Assembly: GCA_018806985.1 (NCBI GenBank)
Contig: JADANN010000100.1
Span: forward strand, 186,001-250,000
From: Angiostrongylus vasorum
Lineage: Eukaryota; Nematoda; Chromadorea; Rhabditida; Metastrongylidae
Length of the DNA: 64,000 nt
Reading direction: 5' to 3'
Below are positions 30,935-42,458 of the stretch, one piece after another. The notes beneath the pieces were generated by a model that worked only from the letters and a program-made list of their open reading frames with translations, was not told the origin of the DNA and did not search any database. Position 1 is the stretch's first letter, and every line of letters starts with the position of its first letter. The position numbers and the translations under genes are program-made.

Positions 30935-33900
30935 CTAACTAAGCCAACTAGGTGAACCGATTATGGTAGCGTTATTCAGCTCAGATGCAAGAACTGGAGA
31001 GAGTCCATAAGGCGAAAAGATAACTCCGAAAAGCCATTGTGGTGAAAGTACAAGCGGAGAAAGAAGGAATGGAGAAAAGACGAGCGGCGTGCCCAGACTT
31101 GGCGTCAGAACAATTGGATTCAACAGCAGCGGTGAGAGAATCAACGGCGTAAACACCTGTTAAATAAACCCAATATTTGCAAAATCTCATTAATGAGTTA
31201 AAAATAAGTGTTGAAAAGATGTATTACACACTACGCATTCAATTGTTCACCAGATTTACTGTAGTAGTAACGGTTAGAGATCATAGTTTGTCTGTAATGG
31301 ACAGCAGACTGCCTTGTCGTTTATTCAGCTAGCACGCAGGTTTGTCCTATGCCAAAAAAGCACGGCGAATTTTTTTTCCGAGTTTACAAATGAGATAGAA
31401 ATGGATAAGATAATTCTTTATATTCTTGCTGAACAAACACGAGGTGTTGTTTAATTCGTTGTTCAAGAACAAGCTGACGCTTCAGCGGATTTCGCCTTCT
31501 TCAGAGCCTGGAAAGGTCAAGTTGACCGCAGTCTACCCAACCAAACACCTTTGTAAGGAACTCCTCCATGCCTCCGTAAAAAATACAAAGAATTATTTGG
31601 TCAATCCAATAAAGAATTATTTGATCAATCATAATTATTTCATCAATGAGTAGATTGCGGTCAATTTGACCTTTCCAGGCTCTGAGGAAGGCGAAATCCG
31701 CCGGAACGTTAGCTTGTTCTTGAATACAGAATCAAACAACACCTCGTGCTTGCTCAACAAGGATATAGAGAATCATTTGATCAATGCGTAGGTTAATTGA
31801 AAGTCGATCATGGGAATAGATAACATATTTCTGTACTGTCGAGTTCGTAGTGATGTTGTTTTCCATCCTCTAATAATTGTTCAGTTTAATCAGAAATACA
31901 GGTATAGGGTTTATTTGTTACATCGTCGACAAATAAACCGTTTTTTACTGCTGCAGCGTCCCCACATGGATTGTAAGGAGTGAGTTGATCCCAGGTAAGC
32001 AGCAAATTACCGTCTCCATAGTGATGGACGGTTTGATGACCCAATGTTTTCCATCAATAAGCATACACGAGGTTGTTATTATAGAATTTATTAGGATACA
32101 ATAGCTCGGTTTCTCTTTCTTCAGAGCCTGGAAAAGTCAAATTGAGATGTGATCTCATCAGCCAAACACTTTCATAACCCTAACAGATAAAACTTAACAA
32201 ATAAATTTGCATTCGCATATGCAACAGCTTTATTTAAACACCTACCGTTTATTCGTTGTAAGTAGTTCAGTTAGTTGGTGGATAGCAGCCGCACAGAGTA
32301 CATGGGCGATGACTGTGTCTGTGTCAGGTCATTGGATCAGCCTGAGGTATGGCGCCAGGTCACGCGTGATGACAAGACACTCCTCCCTGTGGTTCATTGT
32401 TGAATTTTTGGAATTAATCCAAAACGCTTCGAGTTTTACTGCGCTGATGTTTTCGATTCCTGCATATTCGTGTGGCGGTTCGAAACATATTTCTTCGCCG
32501 TTTTAACGTGTGAGGGCTGAGAGGAGACGTAATGAACCACTATATTCTTACTGCTTGGCTTTCGACACCATTTTGTGATGTAGCAGTTTTCGGATAGGGT
32601 TAATTTGAACGTTTAGGTAAAGAAGCCAGTTTTCTTTCGGTTTCTGACGAATGAATTTTATGTACTCTGGCTGATCGTTCAATAACTCAAAGTATTTGCC
32701 CATCTCTTTTGTGTGGAGCAGATGACAAAACAATCATCTATATACCTACAGTAGAGTAGCGGCCCGTGATCGATCACCGGTGATTCCATCTTAGACATAA
32801 ACGCAATGGCCAGGTTTGGTGCCAGTCGTTGTCCCATTGCCAACCCTCCAATTTGTGCGTAATATTTTGCGGACCATTTGAAGATCGAGCAGTATTGGCA
32901 GGCCTCTAACAGGACTATAAGCTGCTGAATCGAAAAGCCATGCATGTTAATTGCTCCTTCGTGTTGCTCAAGAAGATCGCGTATGACTTGCATTACGGAG
33001 TCGTTTGACACATTAGTGTAAAGGGCGGTAACGACGAACAACTCCATAACGTACGCGCTTTTTGGGATTTGCGTTACGCAGACGATCTAGAAACATTTGG
33101 GTGTTCGTGAGATGGACTGCTATGTGCTTAAGCAACTGGTTGAGAATTAGATTTATAAACCAAGCAATTCTATCCGTAGGCCCGTCAACAGAACTGATGA
33201 TGGGTCAAACTTTAAAGGTGGAGGGGTCGCTAGACGCCAGATCATCATCGGATATTAACTTATGGATCTTGATAAGTAAGTATAAGACGGGACATGTCGG
33301 CACTTCGATCTTAAGATGCAAAATGTCTGCTGGTTTTAAACCAGCTGCGCTTGCCATTTTGACCCATTCGTTGTTCAGTTTCCGATTTTGACTTCTGAAT
33401 TCCTTTTCAATTGATGCGAGATGAAGAGATGCGTCTTCAAGATGCTTTTCCTTTTCATCAAGATCTAACTGGCCAGGAATTACTGCAAACTCTCCACCCT
33501 TATCACTAACTGATAGTCTAATACTCTTTGATTTTATTAGCTATCGAACCTGTCGCATACCAGAGTTTTGCGCAGCTGTAAGGTTTGAGCTAGACTTTCT
33601 CGAGCGATAGTGGTTAAGGACTTTGAGAGTTTCGCTCGAAAATATGCGAAATTTTATATCTAATTCGTCGTTAAGGTCTTGCCTTCTAAGGAATAATCCA
33701 GGGAATGGAGGTGGTGGTAGTGCCCCTACTTCTCGTTGTTCCTTTTTATTTCGTGTCTCAATTCTAGCGTTGCTGTGGAGTCGATCTTGGAGTTCGTGCA
33801 GGCTGCACGCGATCCTACGCAAGGTTTCTTTAGAAATGGGTTGCGCTGGTGAGAAGCTTGGACCAATTCTAATAGCGAGCGCGCGTCATCGGGGAGAGTT

Positions 33901-35688
33901 ATGCCTCCTAACACAGTGACCCTTGACTTTTCAGGCACGCTATCGCTTTTCAGGTACGCTATCGACCACATTTTCAGTGCCAGCGCTTTACGCACCGCAA
34001 GGAGGTGTGTCCGTCATCACACGTGACCTAGCGCCATACCTCAGGCTGATCCAATGACCTGACACAGGCACAGTCCTCGCCAATGTATTACTCTGTGCGG
34101 CTGCTATCTACCAGCTAACTTAAATACTTACAACAAATAAACGGTAGGTGTTTAAATAAAAGCTTTTTTATGTGATTGCAATTTTATTTGTTAAGTTTTA
34201 TTTGCTAATGTTATGAAAGTGTTTGGCTGAGTAGATAGCATCCCAATTTGACCTTTTCAGGCTTTGAAGAAGGCGAAACCGCCGAAACATCAGCTGTTGT
34301 ATCCTAATAAATTCTATAATAACAACCTCGTGTCTGCTTATTGAAGAAAAACACCGAATTATCAATCATTGCCGAGGTTAACAGAAAGTCGGTCTTAGGG
34401 TTTGATGACCCCTGATGAACGGCATCAGTACCACTGAGCGCAATAAACGGTACGTGGTGTAAAGTATTCGAATGGTCATTAAAAAAGCAACAACACATAG
34501 GAAATACTCCACACAACATGAACGTACTGGAGCACTCTATTTCTTAGAAACTAAATGCATAGTGCGAAAAATCGCCCCAACACTTATTATTCACGGCTCT
34601 ATGTAAAAAGTGCTGTAAATGATCGATTACCATTGCCAACGGTTAATACGATAGAATGTAACCATTGCGAACTTCTAAGCTTACCTGCGGTGAAAGAACG
34701 AATGGTGAAAGGACCAGCGGAGAAAGTATAGTTGGATTAAAAATTCCGGGAGAGAGGACGAGCGGATGAAGTACAAGCGGAGAAAGTATGATTGGCGAGA
34801 AAATAAAGGGATTTATCGACAGTGGACAGAGTAAACGAGGAGCGAGAATAATAGGAACGAAAACCTGGAAAAACAACTGAAGAACTATTCTTCTGTAACC
34901 AATGAACTTTTGTATTGTGAATCTTCTGACAAAGCTCCTACCCATGGTCCCAACATGACTGGACCGAGCACAGCAGGCGTCAGAATTACGGGTGCAAGCA
35001 CGAGTGGCGATAGTATGACAGCCTGATTAAGAATTGGATAGGATGCGATTAGACCAGAGGTTAGAACCATGGGACTGGCGACGACATCGCGCTGACGCAG
35101 CTTCCAGTTCTTCACCTTGAGTGGGCAAAATGTGATAATGTTGTTGTTCTAATGATCTTTCCAAATAAATGGTCACTGAAACTTTGTTCAAGCTCACGCC
35201 ACATCAAAATTTTGCATGTAGGATATGGAATTCGAAACTGTAATAAGATTTCACGTAGAATTCTATGAACTAGTTTATGCGAATACTGGCACTGTAAAAA
35301 GTAAGATCAACTTGCAAACATGTCCAACCTCCCATACAGGCTGCAGTAGTAACATGATACTCTGAAATTATGCTATACTGGACGTTCAGTGGTAGTGAAC
35401 ATTGTACAAGCCTCACACTGTGGCTCGCTCGGTAATTCGGAAAAGATGGACTTCTAGACGCAGATGACCAATCACTAGCGGTTTGGGCACTGAACCTCTT
35501 CGTTTGTGGTTTCGATGTAAAACATACCTCTGCAATTAAGCGAATTTCTTTCTCGATCAAAGCTTGACCGTTGGTGTTGTTGACAAACTGCAAGCGCTTC
35601 AGCGTCTCAGAAGAGTTGTAAGGTGAGTTGTGACCGTATATCAGCTCTTTTTTGTTCGTCCGTCATGATCGAAAAAACCGCGTTGAGA
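30935..35688 (-). CDS. MLT-10-like moulting-cycle protein, gene A (C-terminal part only)
   Basis: Exons on the minus strand: 35688-35528, 35115-34942, 34864-34685 and 31156-30935 (stop). Translation order: a D-E-Q / [13 protein letters not shown] segment ending LIAE, then [15 protein letters not shown] ... LGPW, then [13 protein letters not shown] ... LSPQ, then [14 protein letters not shown] ... ending in SPSWLS. The repeated (I/V)LSP..L.P pattern and the SPSWLS end are hallmarks of the nematode MLT-10-like family, tied to moulting. These proteins are probably secreted and act with the cuticle; the exact biochemical role is unknown. An extra base in the T6 run 35648-35653 (A6 on the coding strand) breaks the first exon. 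No N-terminal moulting-cycle domain is found before gene B, so the gene is truncated, or its 5' exons are lost or unrecognised. Confidence 0.85.
31472..31508 (-). ncRNA. Hammerhead-like core, left arm
   Basis: Minus strand: GGCT, CTGAAGA, A, GGCGAAATCCGC, then TGAAG in place of the usual GAAA, CGTC, AGCT. Stem I (GGCT/AGCT) is partial, so it is probably decayed. Confidence 0.4.
31677..31715 (+). ncRNA. Hammerhead-like core, right arm
   Basis: AGGCT, CTGAGGA, A, GGCGAAATCCGCC, GGAA (not GAAA), CGTT, AGCTT. Probably inactive, given the change in the conserved GAAA. Confidence 0.4.
32035..34400 (-). mobile_element. Penelope-like element with inverted terminal repeats, decayed
   Basis: The ends are inverted copies: 32055-32360 (ACGAGGTTGTTATTATAG, AGCCAAACACTTTCATAA, TAAACACCTACCGTTTATT, CCTGAGGTATGGCGCCAGGT) and 34015-34340. 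Inside on the minus strand: an N-terminal region (33995-33541), reverse transcriptase 33240-32548 with [34 protein letters not shown] and [11 protein letters not shown], then a strongly shortened endonuclease end (32500-32350). It lies in the intron 34684-31157 of gene A. Confidence 0.88.
34259..34297 (+). ncRNA. Hammerhead-like core at PLE end
   Basis: AGGCT, TTGAAGA (C to T at the first base), A, stem GGCG-AAAC-CGCC, GAAA, CATC, AGCT. The stem I pair GGCT/AGCT is imperfect. Confidence 0.45.
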
Positions 35689-36019
35689 CTGCTCCACGAG
35701 CTTAATTCCATTACTAGTACTAAAACGTATTCAAAGAGAACTTTCTTTCTCTAGCATTTTCACCATATTAGAAGTTCTTCTCTAAGCTTTTTGCGTTAAA
35801 AAACTCGTATAAAATCCATTGTTATGATTCCTGCAATACTATGTTTTACATTGCATATCTGTTTATATATATTGCTTATATAAATATAAATATAAAGACA
35901 TTTGTTTGCGAAATATTATATCATTGTAGTACTTCGTATGCAAAGTCTTCTAGATAAACTGTCTTGCAGAAATTCTGTTCTTCGTCCCAATTTTCGGCCG
36001 CCTAAACCTCAATGTATGC

Positions 36020-36200
36020 CAACCAGGAGCAGGTGGCACAGTTGTAATGATGCCGATGAATAGGAGCACGGTGATGGATCAACTCCGTACTGCGCTCACC
36101 AATTCCTTCACCTATCTGGATTTGGAAAATTGATATTAGACAAATCTGGGAACAGTTCATTCTTTGCAATAGAATAGGAGACGCTATAATCCGAATTGCT
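36020..36200 (+). repeat. Partial SINE-like copy (family 1)
   Basis: Head GCAGGTGGCACAGTTGTAAT, body TTTGGAAAATTGATATTAGA and CAAATCTGGG, then it breaks off. 35690-36020 before it holds nothing I recognise. Confidence 0.55.
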
Positions 36201-36212
36201 CAGAGCTCCATG

Positions 36213-36605
36213 GCTTTTTTTTCCCTTTAACTATAGGTATTCTAGATGCATAAAGTTGTTCCTGGTAACTGATTTCAACTCCATCATCATTGATTGACAT
36301 TCATAAAGATGACAATCCTCAAGCACCGGCCGAGCCCACACACGAAATGTTTGAAGCCCGTCATGGTTGGCGGATGCTAAGAAACGAATCAAATGCAAGA
36401 ACTGCTAGGATCCGCACATTGGATGAACAGGTAGTCAAAAAAATGTTAGCGCGAACAGCGTCGGACAGCGCATTGTTCAGAAAAGACAAAGTCCGACTAT
36501 GTGAAAATGGACATGAGCCCTCTTTATGAACGCATTTTGACTCAGTGGCTTTTTTCCCTTTAACTATAGGTATTCTAGATGCATAAAGTCGTTCCTGGTA
36601 ACTGT
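36213..36605 (+). repeat. About 58-bp direct repeats flanking an unknown 280-bp segment
   Basis: 36213-36272 and 36548-36605 share CCCTTTAACTATAGGTATTC then TAGATGCATAAAGT.GTTCC. Between them is a 79-codon plus-strand frame (36290-36529). Part of it resembles the sequence at 63900-64000 (ACACGAAATGTT.GAA, then GAAACGAATC.AA), so it is a dispersed repeat and not obviously a gene. Confidence 0.6.
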
Positions 36606-37040
36606 CTTCAATCACCGGGACGTCAATTTAGAAACAAACCAAAGAATAATGACATTTTAGGGAAGTTGCATGTCTCTGGATATCCGGACAATCTGTATGA
36701 GATTATTAGGCACGGAATATTGTGTGGCATGAGACTATGAAGTCGCCTAAATACAGTGTTCCTCTTAGAGCAAATGATGGTGTTCCACCAACAAACAAAA
36801 CAGGAGAGAAGGACTTATGGGACGAGCACGAAGTTTCTAGAAGCGATATCTCTTCAGAGACTGAATAGCTACGCTCGAGACGTCTTAAATGACTACGGAA
36901 TAAGTGGAGATTTGAAAATTTGTACAAGTGCACTTCGAAAATGTTTTTTGTACTAGGTTAGTGGGGGAGCTACGCACTACTTCCACGCTCCTTTTCCCTT
37001 TTATTGCAAATTACATGGCAAACCCCTGGGCCGACCTTTT
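36606..37040. other. Unassigned stretch
   Basis: A broken plus-strand frame (GKLHVSGYPDNLYEII, then after stops KFLEAISLQRLNSYA) suggests old coding sequence of unknown kind. No family recognised. Confidence 0.3.
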
Positions 37041-37340
37041 TTTACCTTAGCCATTGATCAATAATGCACTGTTTCCTGCACGAGCAAGAGCAATATTTAT
37101 TTAACACAATTCTAGTTGACGTTTCTGCGCTTTCGTTTTCTTCGAAGAAAATTAGTCTCTTCCAAAGGTGGCCCTGATCCGCCAAAACCTGAGCACAGTA
37201 GGATCCCTTTAACTCGCAGTTCTTCACTTGAGCGTGTATGTAGTTCTGCATGTATCGAAAGGAGTCGTAGAGTAGTTACAGTAATTCAGTACTTGGCAGG
37301 TGTCCTCTGGTAGACCGCACTCTGTGGGGCGGTGTTGTAG
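37041..37340 (-). mobile_element. PLE 5'-region fragment
   Basis: It parallels 42070-42250: CTGAGCACA, CAGTACT.GG, GTCCTCTGGTAG.CCGCA. A decayed core-like string lies near 37114-37150. Confidence 0.6.
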
Positions 37341-37640
37341 CTTCAAAGGGTATTGCTACCCTTCAGAAGGATGATGCACTACGGGCATGGTTTGTTATAG
37401 AATCTTTTCAATTGCGTTGCGAAAGTCTTACACAAGGGATACTTTCCAAATTGGTCTTGTTGTAAGCGGGAACCTTGGAATAAGGCACGTAGTTACCTAG
37501 TTTAAAAGTAGCCGTAGCTACAAACATTCCTTCTTTCATCAACCAAAGGCAGGTTTTGTTGTAATGAAAGTAAAAAATTGCACATTCTTTTTAAAGATTC
37601 AGAGAAAAGCTCTCCACCCACACTTCACACACTGAAAAGG
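37341..37640. repeat. Unclassified dispersed repeat, copy 1
   Basis: Matches 52790-53060 in the same order: AGAATCTTTTCAATTGCGTT, TTGCACAAG-like, TTGGTC.TG, GTAGTTACCTAGTTTAAAA, ACAAACATTCCTTCTTTC, TCAACCAAAGG. No frame or tRNA-like head. Confidence 0.7.
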
Positions 37641-38620
37641 CATCCGTGAGAAACTTGTTTTGTACAGGTGCTAGTGTGTGCACAGAAGAAAGCAGAGGGA
37701 GAAATCTCTGGAGTTAGTGCGAAAATTAGCCATTCCCAATGGCTACGAAGCGGTAGTTATTCGACATAGGTTTGAAGAAATAATTGCGCCTCAAAATGAT
37801 AAGCCTGGTGAAGATAGGGTCCCGTTCATCTTGGCAAAATAACTACGGTAATAAAACATTGCTTACAAAGTAATGATTTGGAGAATTCGGTAGCAGTGAT
37901 TGAAATAGCAACGAACACTCTAAGACGACAGTTAGTTTAAAACCGTTTGTACGACCGGCTATGGGAAACGCGCAATTGCATAATTTGCCCTAATGGAAGA
38001 GACGGTGATCGCGTGAGTTCTGCTACGGCGTACTTGATTTCCTCTAAAGTACGTGGGGGGCGAATAGGAGAGATAGCTCCGCGTCCGCATAAAAGAAGAC
38101 CTAGACAGTAAGCGTAAACATAAAGAAAATACTTACTAGGCATGCATAGGACCGACGGACGTAGTGGAGAAGATTTTGAGACAAAAAACCACTACCATTG
38201 CGCAAAAAATGCAAACCATCAGTGCGCAAAAACTATCCTGGATAAACTCCAAAAATCCGAAATGAACTGCCTTGCGATCACTTGTGAACTCGCACAAAAC
38301 CTCATGCTGATTCTTCGACCTCACCTAGGCGCGTTCCTCATTTATGACATTTAAGACACACACACCCATTTAAGGCTCGGTGCGGATGGTCTCCAATAAT
38401 AATTGGCCGCCTTAAATACAACAAAACGGTGAGTGTTTGAAAGAAGCTGTTCACTATACGAATAAACATTTATGTATTAGATTATGACGTAATGATAATG
38501 CTTGACTGAGTGGATTCCTGTCGATTTGACTCTTCCAGGCTCCAAAGAAGGCGAAACCGCCAATACGTCAAATAAGAGAAAACCATAACATAGCACTTGA
38601 CACTTCATATGAATAGTTTT
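37641..38620 (+). mobile_element. PLE 3' part, plus orientation
   Basis: Plus-strand order: a GTGAGAAAC.TGTTT / GTGTGTGCACAGAAG region, TLRRQLV, NRLYDRLWETRNCIIC, PNGRDGD, a decayed GIY-YIG segment (frame broken near 38030), GEDFETKNHYHCAKNANHQC, then terminal sequence with a decayed core near 38537. 38621-39235 after it is unassigned. Confidence 0.8.
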
Positions 38621-39235
38621 CAGCTGTTTTACTTAGGCCTGGCTCCTTTAAATTCTGTGTCGTGATAACTTCGCCGAGATTAAAGAAATCAGGATAGATT
38701 CGTTCACTGATGAGCGATATTCATCCAATAGCACTTTCCAATTCATGTCACACCTAATTCTCGAGTTTCTTTCCCTTTTCAGTTTGGTTAAATCCACCTC
38801 TTTTGGATCAGTGTCACTTTAGACCTCGTCATCTATCGAAGAAGATCCTTCTTAAACGCCCATCCTTAGCCATTTTAAGGCATTACTTCCTAGTTTTAAC
38901 ACAAGTATCCGCAGGCATAATGAAGGCACCTTTCATTGTTATTGCCTACAAATTAGTATAAAAATGGAAAGACGGCATGTAAGTATGTTTGTAGTATTTT
39001 CACATAGACATAAGACTTAACATTTATAAAAAATCAAAACATCAAAGTTGAAAAAGTGCGAATCAGTCACTAACGACCGGTCAATCTAACATGCAGCTAT
39101 TATAGAGGACGTCTTAAAGAGAGGAAAATGCTCTTGCAATGAATCGCTATGTAAGATTTAAATAATATCACTTTGTAATAAGTCCCACGTCCTGCTTTCT
39201 ATTAACCTCGGCATTGATCAAGTAATTCTTCGTAT

Positions 39236-39515
39236 TACTGAGGCTGGCCTATTGGTGGTCGTGGAACTTGGTCCTCCTTGGAGTCCTGACTTAACCTTGC
39301 AAGGGCGTATCCAGTTCTTCACCACGATGTGGATTAGAGCGAGGCGTGTTTTCGGCGACGAATCCTTCGCTCGGTCTTCCTACTAGCTGATTCGGAGAGA
39401 TGTTAAAACCGAAATCAGAAACGGAAAGTATGAGTGAAAAAAGTAACCGACCACTAAAGGACGATGTAGAAGCCGAATAGTATTGAATAATATAAGTAAA
39501 ATCGATAATAATGTA
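39236..39515 (-). mobile_element. LINE 5'-region fragment
   Basis: Parallels 49395-49640 (TACTGAGGCTGGCCTATT, TCCTGACTTAACCTTGC, TTCTTCACCACGATGT.G, AGATGTAGAAGC.GA), which lies just upstream of a LINE endonuclease remnant; hence a truncated 5' region of the same LINE. Confidence 0.55.
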
Positions 39516-39571
39516 AACAGATTCTTGTTGAGCAAACACAAGGTGTTATTTTTTATTCTTTATTCACGAAC

Positions 39572-39609
39572 AGCCGACGTTTCGGCGGATTTCGCCTTGC
39601 TCAGAGCCT
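39572..39609 (-). ncRNA. Hammerhead-like core at PLE 3' end
   Basis: Minus strand: AGGCT, CTGAGCA (G to C in CTGANGA), A, GGCGAAATCCGCC, GAAA, CGTC, GGCTG. The C change should weaken catalysis. Confidence 0.45.
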
Positions 39610-39841
39610 GGAAAGGTCAAGTTGACAGCAATCTATTCGGCCAAACACCTCCATAACCAAACAGAGAGAAAGCTAAACCTAGATTTCAATCACATTGAAC
39701 ACAAAATAGCTTCTTTGCACACTCAACGCTTTCTATGAGGCCTCCACTGAGTATGTCGCATGGAGACCAACCGCACAGGATTCACATGGAAGCGTAATCT
39801 GCCCCTCTCATCATAATAATAGGCTTACATATTGCCCGATA

Positions 39842-40201
39842 TCACGCGTGATAATGAGGCATTCTTCCCTGGGATTCATTTTTTGGATTTCTGGATTTGA
39901 TCCAGAACACCTCGAGAGTTCTGCGCGCTTGTGTTCGCGATTCCCGTGCGAGGATCGTGACCTGTACTTCAAAGTCCTCCGCGTTATGTCTCTGGGTTCT
40001 ATGCGTGCCTAGTGGGGTATTTGGTTTGCGTTCAATGAGTAGGTGTTCTTTTATGCGGTCACAGAGTGGTCTAACCGTTTCGCCAATGTATTCGTCTCCG
40101 CACGTCTTACAGGAGATCAGATACATCGTACCCGAGCTCATACAATCACCGTCTCTACCATTAGGGCAAATTATGCAATTTTGCGTTGCACATACGGTCA
40201 T
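39842..40201 (-). CDS. GIY-YIG endonuclease domain of the PLE
   Basis: 119 codons. A Cys-rich lead (CIICPNGRDGDC, residues 8-20) precedes the GIY-YIG core: MYLISCKTCGDEYIGET near residues 26-42, with R44 and a following RIKEH; then LGTHRTQRHNAEDFEVQ and a basic C-terminal tail. It is the only uninterrupted copy here; fragments lie at 42800, 43598, 47700 and 38000. It would nick target DNA during retrotransposition. Confidence 0.9.
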   Translation of the reverse strand: MTVCATQNCIICPNGRDGDCMSSGTMYLISCKTCGDEYIGETVRPLCDRIKEHLLIERKPNTPLGTHRTQRHNAEDFEVQVTILARESRTQARRTLEVFWIKSRNPKNESQGRMPHYHA

Positions 40202-42458
40202 ATAGGCGGTTACGAACTAGTTGGCGTCTAAGAGTACTCGGTGGTATTTCAACTATGTTTACCGATTCCTCAAGACCCGCCCTTCTTAAGCAGCGTTTTA
40301 TAGCTGCACTTACATCATTTGAGATGAAGGGTAGGATAAACGGGACCTTTCTATCGCTAGAGTTGTTGTTAAGGGGCCTAAGATTTCCCCTACACCTATC
40401 ACGAGCTTTGCCGTAGCCAAGTTCCGCGTCTCCCTCTCTGTGCCCTCTTCCCGTGCACACGTTGGTTGCTGTTCGAAACATGTTTCTTACAAACGCTGAG
40501 AGGGGTGAGAGGAGAGGTAGTGAACCAAGATCTTTTTACTACTTGGCTTTCGAAACTATTTCTTAACATAGCCATTTTCTGATAGGTTGATTTGGACGTT
40601 CAGGAATGGAAGCCAGTTTTCTTCCGGTTTCTTTCGGATAAACTTGATATACTCTGACTGTTCGTTCAACAACTCGAAACATTTGTCCATTTCCTCTTGT
40701 GCTGAGCAAAGGACAAAATAGTCATCTATATATCTACAGTAGAGTAACGGCCAGAGATCGGTCACTGGTGCTTCCACCTTAGATATAAACGCAATGGCAA
40801 GACTTGGTGCCAGTCGCTGTCCCATTGCCAACCCTCTTATTTGAGCGTAGTACTTTATAGTACTTTCCGGACCATCTGAAGGTTGAGCAGCTCATGCATT
40901 CTTTTAAGAGTCCCATCAACTGCTCTAACTCAAAGCCAAACACGTTGATTTCTCCTTCGTGTTTTACAAGGAGTTCGAATGTGGCTTGCATTGCGGAGTC
41001 ATTCGACACGTTTGTATAAAGGGCGGGCGGTCACGTCGAAGGACTCCACCACGTACGCGTTGTTGGGCTGCGCAGTACGTACACGATCCAGAAACATCTG
41101 AGTATTCGTAAGATGGGCTGGAATGTGTTTCAACAACTGGGTAAATATTTTAGATAAAAACCATGTTATCCTATCAGTTGGTCCATCTACACAGCTAATG
41201 ATTGGTCTAACCTTATACAATGATGGATCGGTAGACGCAAGGTCATCGCTGGATGCTAGCTTATGAGTTTTTTATAAGCAAGTACAAGACGGGACATGTT
41301 GGTAATTCAACTTTTAGTTGAAAGATAACTGATGGTTTTAAACCAGCAGCCTTTGCCATTTTGACCCATTCGTGATTCAATTTTTCGGTATTTACTTTCA
41401 AACTCCTTCTCAGAGGAGGGCGATAAAGCGAAGCATCTTCAAGATGCTTTTTTCGTTATTTTAACATCTAACTGATGGGGAATTATAACAAACTCTCCAC
41501 CCGGATAGTCTTATGTTTTTCAACCCTATCAGCTCTCGTACCTCTCGCATACCACGTTTTTTGCACTTCAGTAAGGTTGGAGCTGTATCTTTTCGCGCGA
41601 TAGTGATTAAGGACTTTGAAAGTTTCATTCGTAAACACCCGGAATTTAGCATCAACTTCATTCCTGGGCTCTTGCTGTCTAAAGAACGGCTGAGGAAATG
41701 ATGCTATTGGTAGGGTCTCCACTTGGTGTTGTTGGCACCTATTTTGCGTTTCATCTCTAGCTTTTTTACCGAGTCAATGTTGAAGTTCATGCAAACTGCA
41801 TGGGACCCTATGCAAGGTCATCTTAGAAATGGGTTCAGATGGTGAGAAACTTGGCCCCAATTCTAATAACGAGCGCGCAGCGTCAGGGACAGTCATGCCT
41901 CCTAACACGGTTACCCTTGAATTTTCTGGCACATTATTTATCCTACTGTGACCCGTTTGATGTTCGTTAGCGGTATTTCTGTGCGCTCTTGAAGCCGTGT
42001 TATGCGATTTACTCCAAAGGTCTTCGAATTCTCACCGCAAACTTACTTTAGCATTAGACCTAATAGAGTTGCAAATCAACACTGACCTACCCACTATTCT
42101 CCTCCAGAGGCGGTCCTCCAAATACTGAGCACAAAAAGTTTTCTTCGTCTCGCACTTCTTCCAGTTGGCGAACCTCTCGTTTTGTCGGTATTCACAATTC
42201 GATGTCCAGTACTCGGTGACTGTCCTCTGGTAGTCCGCATACATCGTGTAGTCGTTTTCGTTTGATGAAGTTCGGCACGACTCGGTGTTTTAGACAGCGG
42301 CGAAGAAAGTGTATTGACTGTCGAGCTGAGACGATCTTTTGTCTTAGTGACAGCGTTTCTTTTACAAGACGGAAATATCGTGCTGGTACGTCTCGTAATG
42401 AATCCCACGTCAGACTTTCTATTAACCTCAGCTTTGATCAAGTAATTCTTCGTATTTC

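Larger units (their letters stand above)
31425..31780. mobile_element. Fold-back of paired PLE terminal repeats
   Basis: The left arm 31425-31570 (GAACAAACACGAGGTGTTGT ... core ... GGAAAGGTCAAGTTGACCGC) is mirrored by 31640-31775 (GCGGTCAATTTGACCTTTCC ... core ... CAACACCTCGTG). The spacer holds three AAGAATTATTTG-like words. Both arms carry a hammerhead-like core pointing outward. It lies in the last intron of gene A. Confidence 0.85.
39525..42458 (-). mobile_element. Penelope-like element, nearly complete (about 2.9 kb)
   Basis: Minus-strand order: terminal/5' part (42458-42030), N-terminal region (41722-41461), reverse transcriptase in pieces 41220-40999 ([26 protein letters not shown]), 41009-40779 and 40831-40556 ([38 protein letters not shown]), linker 40481-40161, then the GIY-YIG endonuclease 40201-39842, and a 3' terminal repeat (39700-39527). 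At least four frame breaks separate the pieces, so the copy is not intact. The RT-plus-GIY-YIG order is the defining PLE architecture. Confidence 0.92.
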
